DNA of 64,000 nt from Megachile rotundata (taxonomy: Eukaryota; Arthropoda; Insecta; Hymenoptera; Megachilidae), in NCBI RefSeq assembly GCF_050947335.1, contig NW_027473627.1:1-64000 (forward strand), given 5' to 3'. This document shows positions 1 to 10,199 of this stretch, in pieces (positions within the stretch are counted from its first letter, which is position 1; the number at the start of each line of letters is the position of its first letter). A program made the translations under genes and the position numbers. The notes beneath the pieces were generated by a model. It made no database searches. It was not told where the DNA came from and saw only the letters and a program-made list of their open reading frames with translations.

Positions 1-74
1 TGATAATAGTGAGTGTAATAAGTATAGTGAATGTCGTTCTATCGATCATATCAGCATAATATGGGTAATAATAT

Positions 75-157
75 GAGTTAGATTGATAATAATAAGAGTA
101 ATAAGTATAGTATTTGTCGTTCTATCGATCATATAGGTATAATATGGCTAATAATAT
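75..157 (+). repeat. Reference monomer, subtype B
   Basis: This is the first complete 83-bp unit. It is recognised by 'agtatttgtcg' in place of the usual 'agtaattgtcg' and by 'catataggtataat' in place of 'catataagcataat'. It always follows subtype A and precedes subtype C in intact cassettes. A relative, B', keeps 'tatttgtcg' but has the ordinary 'aagcata' tail, and opens the R blocks at 2150, 8125 and 12275. Confidence 0.9.
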
Positions 158-240
158 GAGTTAGATTGATAATAATAAGAGTAATAAGTATAGTAATTGT
201 CGTTCTATTGATCATTTAAGCATAATATGGCTAATAATAT
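158..240 (+). repeat. Monomer subtype C
   Basis: The unit is identified by 'ctattgatcatttaagc': the second CpG of the core reads TG and 'catat' reads 'cattt'. It sits between B and D in the cassettes. In the 23.5-kb and 25.6-kb copies its tail reads 'ggccaataat'. Confidence 0.88.
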
Positions 241-323
241 GAGTTAGATTGATAATAATAACAGTAATAAGTATAGTAATTGTCGTTCTATCGATAATAT
301 AAGCATAATATGACTAATAATAT
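241..323 (+). repeat. Monomer subtype D (carries TATCGATA)
   Basis: Identified by 'aataacagtaat' and by 'ctatcgataatataagc', where the usual 'cgatcatat' reads 'cgataatat'. The change makes a perfect 8-base palindrome TATCGATA at 289-296; most other units have TATCGATC. Several D copies end 'gactaataat' rather than 'ggctaataat'. Confidence 0.88.
289..296. other. TATCGATA palindrome, DRE/BEAF-like motif
   Basis: A perfect TATCGATA lies here and in other D-type units, for example 4936-4943 and 6679-6686. In insects this octamer is the known DRE core bound by DREF and contains the CGATA bound by BEAF-32. Whether the host has such proteins is unknown, and one substitution from the satellite consensus creates the motif, so function is speculative. 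Confidence 0.3.
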
Positions 324-406
324 GAGTTATATTGATAATACAAAGAGTAGTGAGTATAGTAATTCTCGTTCTGCCGATCATATAAGCATAATATGGCTAA
401 TAATAT
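324..406 (+). repeat. Monomer subtype E
   Basis: Identified by the head 'gagttatattgataataca', then 'aagagtagtgag', 'aattctcg' and 'ctgccgatc'. It follows D. Later copies at 13769, 16923, 23644 and 57754 end 'attgctaataat' instead of 'atggctaataat', which is a useful lineage marker. Confidence 0.88.
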
Positions 407-489
407 GAGTTAGATTGATAATAATAAGAGTGATAAGTACAGTAATTGTCGTTCTATCGGTCATATAAGCATAATAAGGCTAATAATAT
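407..489 (+). repeat. Monomer subtype F
   Basis: Has 'agagtgataagtacag', then 'ctatcggtcat' and the tail 'aataaggctaataat'. Subtype K (first at 822-904) is the same apart from 'cgatcat' in place of 'cggtcat'. Both are regularly followed by subtype G. Confidence 0.85.
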
Positions 490-572
490 GAGTTAGAGTG
501 ATAATACTAAGAGTAGTGAGTATAGCAATTCTCATTCTATCGATCATATAAGCATAATATGGCTAATAATAT
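490..572 (+). repeat. Monomer subtype G
   Basis: Identified by the head 'gagttagagtgataatacta', then 'agtagtgagtatagcaat' and 'tctcattct', in which the first CpG of the core is CA. It occurs twice per cassette, after F and after K, and again after R units that carry the 'aataaggc' tail. That tight pairing shows these neighbours are amplified together. Confidence 0.88.
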
Positions 573-987
573 GAGTTAGATTGATAATACTAAGAGTAGT
601 GAGTATAGTAATTCTCGTTCTATCGATCACATAAGCATAATATGGCTAATAATATGAGTTAGATTGATAATAATAAGAGTAATAAGAATAGTAATTGTCG
701 TTCTATCGATCATATAAGCATAATATGGCTAATAATATGAGTTCGATTGATAATACTAAGAGTAGTGAGTATAGTAATTCTCGTTCTATCGATCATATAA
801 GCATAATATGACTAATAATATGAGTTAGATTGATAATAATAAGAGTGATAAGTACAGTAATTGTCGTTCTATCGATCATATAAGCATAATAAGGCTAATA
901 ATATGAGTTAGAGTGATAATACTAAGAGTAGTGAGTATAGCAATTCTCATTCTATCGATCATATAAGCATAATATGGCTAATAATAT

Positions 988-1153
988 GAGTTAGATTCAT
1001 AATAATAAGAGTAATAAGTATAGTAATTGTCGCTCTATCGATCATATCTGCATAATATGGTTAATAATATGAGTTAGATTGATAATAGTGAGTGTAATAA
1101 GTATAGTGAACGTCGTTCTGTCGATCATATTAGCAAAATATGGTTAATAATAT
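988..1153 (+). repeat. L-M monomer pair closing the cassette
   Basis: L (988-1070) has 'gattcataataataag', 'gtcgctct' and the tail 'ctgcataatatggtt'. M (1071-1153) has 'gataatagtgagtgtaat', 'gaacgtcg', 'ctgtcgatc' and 'attagcaaaatatgg'. The pair ends every complete cassette. M-like units with 'gaatgtcg' and 'tcagc' or 'ttagc' also occur outside cassettes, and A itself is a member of this branch. Confidence 0.85.
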
Positions 1154-1236
1154 GAGTTAGATTGATAACAATAAGAGTAATAAGTATAGTAATTGTCGTT
1201 ATATCGATCATATAACCATAATATGGCTAATAGCAT
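1154..1236 (+). repeat. Monomer subtype N
   Basis: Identified by 'gataacaataagag', 'gtcgttatatcg', 'cataaccataatatgg' and the tail 'taatagcat' in place of 'taataatat'. It is almost always followed by an 'aatgagtatag' unit (O). Copies that follow a 'taatacgag' junction (for example 1403, 7794) mark one sub-lineage. Confidence 0.85.
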
Positions 1237-2149
1237 GAGTTAGATTGATAATAATAAGAGTAATGAGTATAGTAATTGTCGTTCTATCGATCATATCTGC
1301 ATAATATGGTTAATAATATGTGTTAGAATGATAATCATAAGAGTAATAAGTATAGTAATTGTCGTTCTATCGATCATATCTGCATAATATGGTTAATAAT
1401 ACGAGTTAGATTGATAACAATAAGAGTAATAAGTATAGTAATTGTCGTTATATCGATCATATAACCATAATATGGCTAATAGCATGAGTTAGATTGATAA
1501 TAATAAGAGTAATGAGTATAGTAATTGTCGTTCTATCGATCATATAAGCACAATATGGCTAATAATATGAGTTAGATTGATAATAATAAGAGTAATAAGT
1601 ATAGTAATTGTCGTTCTATCGATCATATCTGCATAATATGGTTAATAATATGAGTTAGATTGATAATAGTGAGTGTAATAAGTATAGTGAACGTCGTTCT
1701 GTCGATCATATTAGCAAAATATGGTTAATAATATGAGTTAGATTGATAATAATAAGAGTAATAAGTATAGTAATTGTCGTTCTATCGATCATTTAAGCAT
1801 AATATGGCTAATAATATGAGTTAGATTGATAATACTAAGAGGAGTGAGTATAGTAATTCTCGTTCTATCGATCACATAAGCATAATATGGCTAATAATAT
1901 GAGTTAGATTGATAATAATAAGAGTAGTGAGTATAGTAATTGTCGTTCTATCGATCATATAAGCATAATATGGCTAATAATATGAGTTAGATTGATAATA
2001 ATAAGAGTAATGAGTATAGTAATTGTAGTTCTATCGATCATATCTGCATAATATGGTTAATAATATGTGTTAGAATGATAATAATAAGAGTAATAAGTAT
2101 AGTAATTGTCGTTCTATCGATCATATCTGCATAATATGGTTAATAATAT
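1154..2149 (+). repeat. N/O/S linker block
   Basis: Twelve units between the first cassette and the first R block: N, O, an S unit ('gtgttagaatg', here with 'ataatcataag'), N, O with 'aagcacaatatgg', a plain unit, M, a C-like unit, an H-like unit with 'aagaggagtg', a 'gtagtgag' unit, an 'aatgag' unit and S. The part bearing 'aggag' recurs near 18191 and 44080. Confidence 0.75.
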
Positions 2150-2979
2150 GAGTTAGATTGATAATAATAAGAGTAATAAGTATAGTATTTGTCGTTCTAT
2201 CGATCATATAAGCATAATATGGCTAATAATATGAGTTAGATTGATAATACTAAGAGTAGTGAGTATAGTAATTCTCGTTCTATCGATCATATAAGCATAA
2301 TATGGCTAATAATATGATTGAGATTGATAATAATAAGAGTGATAAGTACAGTAATTGTCGTTCTATCGATCATATAAGCATAATATGGCTAATAATATGA
2401 TTGAGATTGATAATAATAAGAGTGATAAGTACAGTAATTGTCGTTCTATCGATCATATAAGCATAATAAGGCTAATAATATGAGTTAGAGTGATAATACT
2501 AAGAGTAGTGAATATAGCAATTCTTATTCTATCGATCATATAAGCATAATATGGCTAACAATATGAGTTAGATTGATAATACTAAGAGTAGTGAGTATAG
2601 TAATTCTCGTTCTATCGATCATATAAGCATAATATGGCTAATAATATGATTGAGATTGATAATAATAAGAGTAATAAGTACAGTAATTGTCGTTCTATCG
2701 ATCATATAAGCATAATAAGGCTAATAATATGAATTAGAGTGATAATACTAAGAGTAGTGAGTATAGTAATTCTCATTCTATCGATCATATAAGCATAATA
2801 TGGCTAATAATATGAGTTAGATTGATAATACTAAGAGTAGTGAGTATAGTAATTCTCGTTCTATCCATCATATAAGCATAATATGGCTAATAATATGATT
2901 GAGATTGATAATAATAAGAGTAATAAGTACAGTAATAGTCGTTCTCTCGATCATATAAGCATAATATGGCTAATAATAT
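2150..2979 (+). repeat. R block, first copy
   Basis: Begins with B' (2150) and a J-like unit, then two adjacent R units (2316, 2399) headed 'gattgagattgataataa', G, J, R, a 'gaattagagtg' unit, J ending 'ctatccatc', and R with 'taatagtcgttctc'. The R head differs from the consensus 'gagttagatt' by a cluster of substitutions. The unit at 2316 has no counterpart in the second 42-kb copy. Confidence 0.75.
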
Positions 2980-3228
2980 GAGTTAGAGTGATAATACTAA
3001 GAGTAGTGAGTATAGTAATTCTCATTCTATCGATCATATAAGCATAATATGGCTAATAATATGAGTTAGATTGATAATAATAACAGTAATAAGTATAGTA
3101 ATTGTCGTTCTATCGATAATATAAGCATAATATGGCTAATAATATGAGTTAGATTGATAATACTAAGAGTAGTGAGTATAGTAATTGTCGTTCTATCGAT
3201 CATATTAGCATAATATGGCTAATAATAT

Positions 3229-3310
3229 GAGTTAGATTGATAATAATAAGAGTAATGAGTATAGTAATTGTAGTTCTATCGATCATATCTGCAAATATGG
3301 TTAATAATAT
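3229..3310 (+). repeat. 82-bp monomer, copy 1
   Basis: The core reads 'catatctgcaaatatgg', one base shorter than 'catatctgcataatatgg'. The next unit, headed 'gtgttagaatg', starts at 3311. Confidence 0.9.
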
Positions 3311-4223
3311 GTGTTAGAATGATAATAATAAGAGTAATAAGTATAGTAATTGTCGTTCTATCGATCATATCTGCATAATATGGTTAATAATATGAGGTAG
3401 ATTGATAACAATAACAGTAATAAGTATAGTAATTGTCGTTATATCGATCATATAACCATAATATGGCTAATAGCATGAGTTAGATTGATAATAATAAGAG
3501 TAATGAGTATAGTAATTGTCGTTCTATCGATCATATAAGCACAATATGGCTAATAATATGAGTTAGATTGATAATAATAAGAGTAATAAGTATAGTAATT
3601 GTCGTTCTATCGATCATATCTGCATAATATGGTTAATAATATGAGTTAGATTGATAATAGTGAGTGTAATAAGTATAGTGAATGTCGTTCTGTCGATCAT
3701 ATTAGCATAATATGGTTAATAATATGAGTTAGATTGATAATAATAACAGTAATAAGTATTGTAATTGTCGTTCTATCGATAATATAAGCATAATATGGCT
3801 AATAATATGAGTTAGATTGATAATACTAAGAGTAGTGAGTATAGTAATTGTCGTTCTATCGATCATATAAGCATAATATGGCTAATAATATGAGTTAGAT
3901 TGATAATAATAAGAGTAATGAGTATAGTAATTGTAGTTCTATCGATAATATAAGCATAATATGGCTAATAATATGAGTTAGATTGATAATAATAAGAGTG
4001 ATAAGTACAGTAATTCTCGTTCTATCGATCATATAAGCATAATATGGCTAATAATATGATTGAGATTGATAATAATAAGAGTAATAAGTACAGTAATTGT
4101 CGTTCTATCGATCATATAAGCATAATATGGCTAATAATATGATTGAGATTGATAATAATAAGAGTAATAAGTACAGTAATTGTCGTTCTATCGATCATAT
4201 AAGCATAATAAGGCTAATAATAT

Positions 4224-4638
4224 GAGTTAGATTGATAATAATAAGAGTAATGAGTATAGTAATTGTAGCTCTATCGATCATATCTGCTTAATATGGTTAA
4301 TAATATGAGTTAGAATGATAATAATAAGAGTAATAAGTATAGTAATTGTCGTTCTATCGATCATATATGCATAATATAGTTAATAATATGAGGCAGATTC
4401 ATAATAATAAGAGTAATAAGTATAGTAGTTGTCGTTCTATCGATCATTTAAGCATAATATGGCGAATAATATGAGTTGGGTTGATAAAAATAAGAATAAT
4501 AAGTATAGTAATTGTCGTTCTATCGATCATATAAGCATAATATGGTTAATAATATGAGTTAGAATGATAATAATAAGAGTAATAAGTATAGTAATTGTCG
4601 TTCTATCGATCATATCTGCATAATATGGTTAATAATAT
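4224..4638 (+). repeat. Q-P linker block
   Basis: Five units that usually precede an A unit: an 'aatgag' unit with 'tgtagctct' and 'ctgctta', a 'gagttagaatg' unit with 'atatgcataatata', Q (4390, 'gaggcagattcataataa', 'gtagttgtcg', 'ggcgaataat'), P (4473, 'gagttgggttgataaaaa', 'agaataataag') and another 'gagttagaatg' unit. Copies or parts lie at 13022, 16342, 22897, 24972, 29039, 35181, 39164, 46383 and 57007. Confidence 0.8.
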
Positions 4639-5966
4639 GAGTTAGATTGATAATAGTGAGTGTAATAAGTATAGTGAATGTCGTTCTATCGATCATATCA
4701 GCTTAATATGGGTAATAATATGAGTTAGATTGATAATAATAAGAGTAATAAGTATAGTATTTGTCGTTCTATCGATCATATAGGTATAATATGGCTAATA
4801 ATATGAGTTAGATTGATAATAATAAGAGTAATAAGTATAGTAATTGTCGTTCTATTGATCATTTAAGCATAATATGGCTAATAATATGAGTTAGATTGAT
4901 AATAATAACAGTAATAAGTATAGTAATTGTCGTTCTATCGATAATATAAGCATAATATGGCTAATAATATGAGTTATATTGATAATACAAAGAGTAGTGA
5001 GTATAGTAATTCTCGTTCTGCCGATCATATAAGCATAATATGGCTAATAATATGAGTTAGATTGATAATAATAAGAGTGATAAGTACAGTAATTGTCGTT
5101 CTATCGGTCATATAAGCATAATAAGGCTAATAATATGAGTTAGAGTGATAATACTAAGAGTAGTGAGTATAGCAATTCGCATTCTATCGATCATATAAGC
5201 ATAATATGGCTAATAATATGAGTTAGATTGATAATACTAAGGTTAGTGAGTATAGTAATTCTCGTTCTATCGATCACATAAGCATAATATGGCTAATAAT
5301 ATGAGTTAGATTGATAATAATAAGAGTAATAAGTATAGTAATTGTCGCTCTATCGATCATATCTGCATAATATGGTTAATAATATGAGTTAGATTGATAA
5401 TAGTGAGTGTAATAAGTATAGTGAACGTCGTTCTGTCGATCATATTAGCAAAATATGGTTAATAATATGAGTTAGATTGATAATAATAAGAGTAATAAGT
5501 ATAGTAATTGTCGTTCTATCGATCATATAAGCATAATATGGCTAATAATATGAGTTGGATTGATAATACTAAGAGTAGTGAGTATAGTAATTCTCGTTCT
5601 ATCGATCATATAAGCATAATATGACTAATAATATGAGTTAGATTGATAATAATAAGAGTGATAAGTACAGTAATTGTCGTTCTATCGATCATATAAGCAT
5701 AATAAGGCTAATAATATGAGTTAGAGTGATAATACTAAGAGTAGTGAGTATAGCAATTCTCATTCTATCGATCACATAAGCATAATATGGCTAATAATAT
5801 GAGTTAGATTCATAATAATAAGAGTAATAAGTATAGTAATTGTCGCTCTATCGATCATATCTGCATAATATTGTTAATAATATGAGTTAGATTGATAATA
5901 GTGAGTGTAATAAGTATAGTGAACGTCGTTCTGTCGATCATATTAGCAAAATATGGTTAATAATAT
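4639..5966 (+). repeat. 16-monomer cassette variant
   Basis: A begins at 4639 and carries 'tcagcttaat'. Then come B-C-D-E-F-G-H, an I/L hybrid and an M, followed by I-J-K-G-L-M. The extra hybrid and M make it two monomers longer than the standard. G here has 'attcgcattc' and H has 'ctaaggttagtgag', marks shared with the copies at 40657 and 46798. Confidence 0.8.
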
Positions 5967-6381
5967 GAGTTAGATTGATAATAATAAGAGTAATAAGTAT
6001 AGTAATTGTCGTTCTATCGATCATATAAGCATAATATGGCTAATAATATGAGTTAGATTGATAATAATAAGAGTAATGAGTATAGTAATTGTAGTTCTAT
6101 CGATCATATCTGCATAATATGGTTAATAATATGTGTTAGAATGATAATAATAAGAGTAATAAGTATAGTAATTGTCGTTCTATCGATCATATCTGCATAA
6201 TATGGTTAATAATATGAGTTAGATTGATAACAATAAGAGTAATAAGTATAGTAATTGTCGTTATATCGATCATATAACCATAATATGGCTAATAGCATGA
6301 GTTAGATTGATAATAATAAGAGTAATGAGTATAGTAATTGTCGTTCTATCGATCATATCTGCATAATATGGTTAATAATAT

Positions 6382-7543
6382 GAGTTAGATTGATAATAGT
6401 GAGTGTAATAAGTATAGTGAATGTCGTTCTATCGATCATATCAGCATAATATGGGTAATAATATGAGTTAGATTGATAATAATAAGAGTAATAAGTATAG
6501 TATTTGTCGTTCTATCGATCATATAGGTATAATATGGCTAATAATATGAGTTAGATTGATAATAATAAGAGTAATAAGTATAGTAATTGTCGTTCTATTG
6601 ATCATTTAAGCATAATATGGCTAATAATATGAGTTAGATTGATAATAATAACAGTAATAAGTATAGTAATTGTCGTTCTATCGATAATATAAGCATAATA
6701 TGACTAATAATATGAGTTATATTGATAATACAAAGAGTAGTGAGTATAGTAATTCTCGTTCTGCCGATCATATAAGCATAATATGGCTAATAATATGAGT
6801 TAGATTGATAATAATAAGAGTGATAAGTACAGTAATTGTCGTTCTATCGGTCATATAAGCATAATAAGGCTAATAATATGAGTTAGAGTGATAATACTAA
6901 GAGTAGTGAGTATAGCAATTCTCATTCTATCGATCATATAAGCATAATATGGCTAATAATATGAGTTAGATTGATAATACTAAGAGTAGTGAGTATAGTA
7001 ATTCTCGTTCTATCGATCACATAAGCATAATATGGCTAATAATATGAGTTAGATTGATAATAATAAGAGTAATAAGAATAGTAATTGTCGTTCTATCGAT
7101 CATATAAGCATAATATGGCTAATAATATGAGTTGGATTGATAATACTAAGAGTAGTGAGTATAGTAATTCTCGTTCTATCGATCATATAAGCATAATATG
7201 ACTAATAATATGAGTTAGATTGATAATAATAAGAGTGATAAGTACAGTAATTGTCGTTCTATCGATCATATAAGCATAATAAGGCTAATAATATGAGTTA
7301 GAGTGATAATACTAAGAGTAGTGAGTATAGCAATTCTCATTCTATCGATCATATAAGCATAATATGGCTAATAATATGAGTTAGATTCATAATAATAAGA
7401 GTAATAAGTATAGTAATTGTCGCTCTATCGATCATATCTGCATAATATGGTTAATAATATGAGTTAGATTGATAATAGTGAGTGTAATAAGTATAGTGAA
7501 CGTCGTTCTGTCGATCATATTAGCAAAATATGGTTAATAATAT
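6382..7543 (+). repeat. 14-monomer cassette A-to-M
   Basis: A complete standard cassette of 1162 bp. It lies inside the first unit of the 32-mer tandem duplication and is repeated 2656 bp later at 9038. I has 'aataagaatag' and J has 'gagttggatt'. Confidence 0.85.
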
Positions 7544-8124
7544 GAGTTAGATTGATAATAATAAGAGTAATAAGTATAGTAATTGTCGTTCTATCGATCA
7601 TATAAGCATAATATGGCTAATAATATGAGTTAGATTGATAATAATAAGAGTAATGAGTATAGTAATTGTAGTTCTATCGATCATATCTGCATAATATGGT
7701 TAATAATATGTGTTAGAATGATAATAATAAGAGTAATAAGTATAGTAATTGTCGTTCTATCGATCATATCTGCATAATATGGTTAATAATACGAGTTAGA
7801 TTGATAACAATAAGAGTAATAAGTATAGTAATTGTCGTTATATCGATCATATAACCATAATATGGCTAATAGCATGAGTTAGATTGATAATAATAAGAGT
7901 AATGAGTATAGTAATTGTCGTTCTATCGATCATATAAGCACAATATGGCTAATAATATGAGTTAGATTGATAATAATAAGAGTAATAAGTATAGTAATTG
8001 TCGTTCTATCGATCATATCTGCATAATATGGTTAATAATATGAGTTAGATTGATAATAGTGAGTGTAATAAGTATAGTGAATGTCGTTCTGTCGATCATA
8101 TTAGCATAATATGGTTAATAATAT

Positions 8125-8622
8125 GAGTTAGATTGATAATAATAAGAGTAATAAGTATAGTATTTGTCGTTCTATCGATCATATAAGCATAATATGGCTA
8201 ATAATATGATTGAGATTGATAATAATAAGAGTAATAAGTACAGTAATTGTCGTTCTATCGATCATATAAGCATAATATGGCTAATAATATGATTGAGATT
8301 GATAATAATAGGAGTAATAAGTACAGTAATTCTCGTTCTATCGATCATATAAGCATAATATGGCTAATAATATGATTGAGATTGATAATAATAAGAGTAA
8401 TAAGTACAGTAATTGTCGTTCTATCGATCATATAAGCATAATAAGGCTAATAATATGAGTTAGAGTGATAATACTAAGAGTAGTGAGTATAGTAATTCTC
8501 GTTCTATCCATCATATAAGCATAATATGGCTAATAATATGATTGAGATTGATAATAATAAGAGTAATAAGTACAGTAATAGTCGTTCTCTCGATCATATA
8601 AGCATAATATGGCTAATAATAT
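8125..8622 (+). repeat. R block, short form
   Basis: Six units: B', R, R with 'aataggagtaat' and 'tctcgttct', R, a G/J hybrid ('gagttagagtg' head with 'ctatccatc' core) and R with 'taatagtcgttctc'. The hybrid shows the G-J-R-G-J interval of the long form collapsed to one unit by an exchange within a monomer. Copies follow at about 10781, 50284, 52940 and 54766. Confidence 0.75.
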
Positions 8623-9037
8623 GAGTTAGATTGATAATAATAAGAGTAATAAGTATAGTAATTGTCGTTCTATCGATCATATAAGCATAATATGGCTAAT
8701 AATATGAGTTAGATTGATAATAATAAGAGTAATGAGTATAGTAATTGTAGTTCTATCGATCATATCTGCATAATATGGTTAATAATATGTGTTAGAATGA
8801 TAATAATAAGAGTAATAAGTATAGTAATTGTCGTTCTATCGATCATATCTGCATAATATGGTTAATAATATGAGTTAGATTGATAACAATAAGAGTAATA
8901 AGTATAGTAATTGTCGTTATATCGATCATATAACCATAATATGGCTAATAGCATGAGTTAGATTGATAATAATAAGAGTAATGAGTATAGTAATTGTCGT
9001 TCTATCGATCATATCTGCATAATATGGTTAATAATAT

Positions 9038-10199
9038 GAGTTAGATTGATAATAGTGAGTGTAATAAGTATAGTGAATGTCGTTCTATCGATCATATCAG
9101 CATAATATGGGTAATAATATGAGTTAGATTGATAATAATAAGAGTAATAAGTATAGTATTTGTCGTTCTATCGATCATATAGGTATAATATGGCTAATAA
9201 TATGAGTTAGATTGATAATAATAAGAGTAATAAGTATAGTAATTGTCGTTCTATTGATCATTTAAGCATAATATGGCTAATAATATGAGTTAGATTGATA
9301 ATAATAACAGTAATAAGTATAGTAATTGTCGTTCTATCGATAATATAAGCATAATATGACTAATAATATGAGTTATATTGATAATACAAAGAGTAGTGAG
9401 TATAGTAATTCTCGTTCTGCCGATCATATAAGCATAATATGGCTAATAATATGAGTTAGATTGATAATAATAAGAGTGATAAGTACAGTAATTGTCGTTC
9501 TATCGGTCATATAAGCATAATAAGGCTAATAATATGAGTTAGAGTGATAATACTAAGAGTAGTGAGTATAGCAATTCTCATTCTATCGATCATATAAGCA
9601 TAATATGGCTAATAATATGAGTTAGATTGATAATACTAAGAGTAGTGAGTATAGTAATTCTCGTTCTATCGATCACATAAGCATAATATGGCTAATAATA
9701 TGAGTTAGATTGATAATAATAAGAGTAATAAGAATAGTAATTGTCGTTCTATCGATCATATAAGCATAATATGGCTAATAATATGAGTTGGATTGATAAT
9801 ACTAAGAGTAGTGAGTATAGTAATTCTCGTTCTATCGATCATATAAGCATAATATGACTAATAATATGAGTTAGATTGATAATAATAAGAGTGATAAGTA
9901 CAGTAATTGTCGTTCTATCGATCATATAAGCATAATAAGGCTAATAATATGAGTTAGAGTGATAATACTAAGAGTAGTGAGTATAGCAATTCTCATTCTA
10001 TCGATCATATAAGCATAATATGGCTAATAATATGAGTTAGATTCATAATAATAAGAGTAATAAGTATAGTAATTGTCGCTCTATCGATCATATCTGCATA
10101 ATATGGTTAATAATATGAGTTAGATTGATAATAGTGAGTGTAATAAGTATAGTGAACGTCGTTCTGTCGATCATATTAGCAAAATATGGTTAATAATAT
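9038..10199 (+). repeat. 14-monomer cassette A-to-M
   Basis: A complete cassette matching that at 6382 in every diagnostic position I checked. It lies in the second unit of the 32-mer duplication. Confidence 0.85.

Larger units (their letters stand above)
1..1153 (+). repeat. 14-monomer cassette A-to-M, copy at window start (5' end cut)
   Basis: The order read is A(partial)-B-C-D-E-F-G-H-I-J-K-G-L-M. A is missing its first nine bases at the window edge. J here begins 'gagttcgatt', as in the copies at 32608, 36591 and 42234, whereas the 6382, 9038, 48541 and 51197 copies have 'gagttggatt'. This divides the cassettes into two families. Confidence 0.85.

Noticed and set aside
82..120. Sigma-70-like promoter in each unit (TTGATA, 17-base gap, TATAGT)
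   Set aside because: The match is real in the consensus but is expected by chance in such AT-rich sequence. It is repeated in every monomer with no gene downstream and in an apparently eukaryotic context.
120..140. CENP-B box in the 'gtcgttctatcgatc' core
   Set aside because: The required TTCG...CGGG pattern (or its complement) is absent; the CpGs of the core have a different spacing and context.
75..240. A regular dimeric (166-bp) repeat
   Set aside because: The subtype order does not alternate consistently; adjacent units of the same broad type (for example G-H, R-R) are common. The basic unit is therefore the 83-bp monomer.
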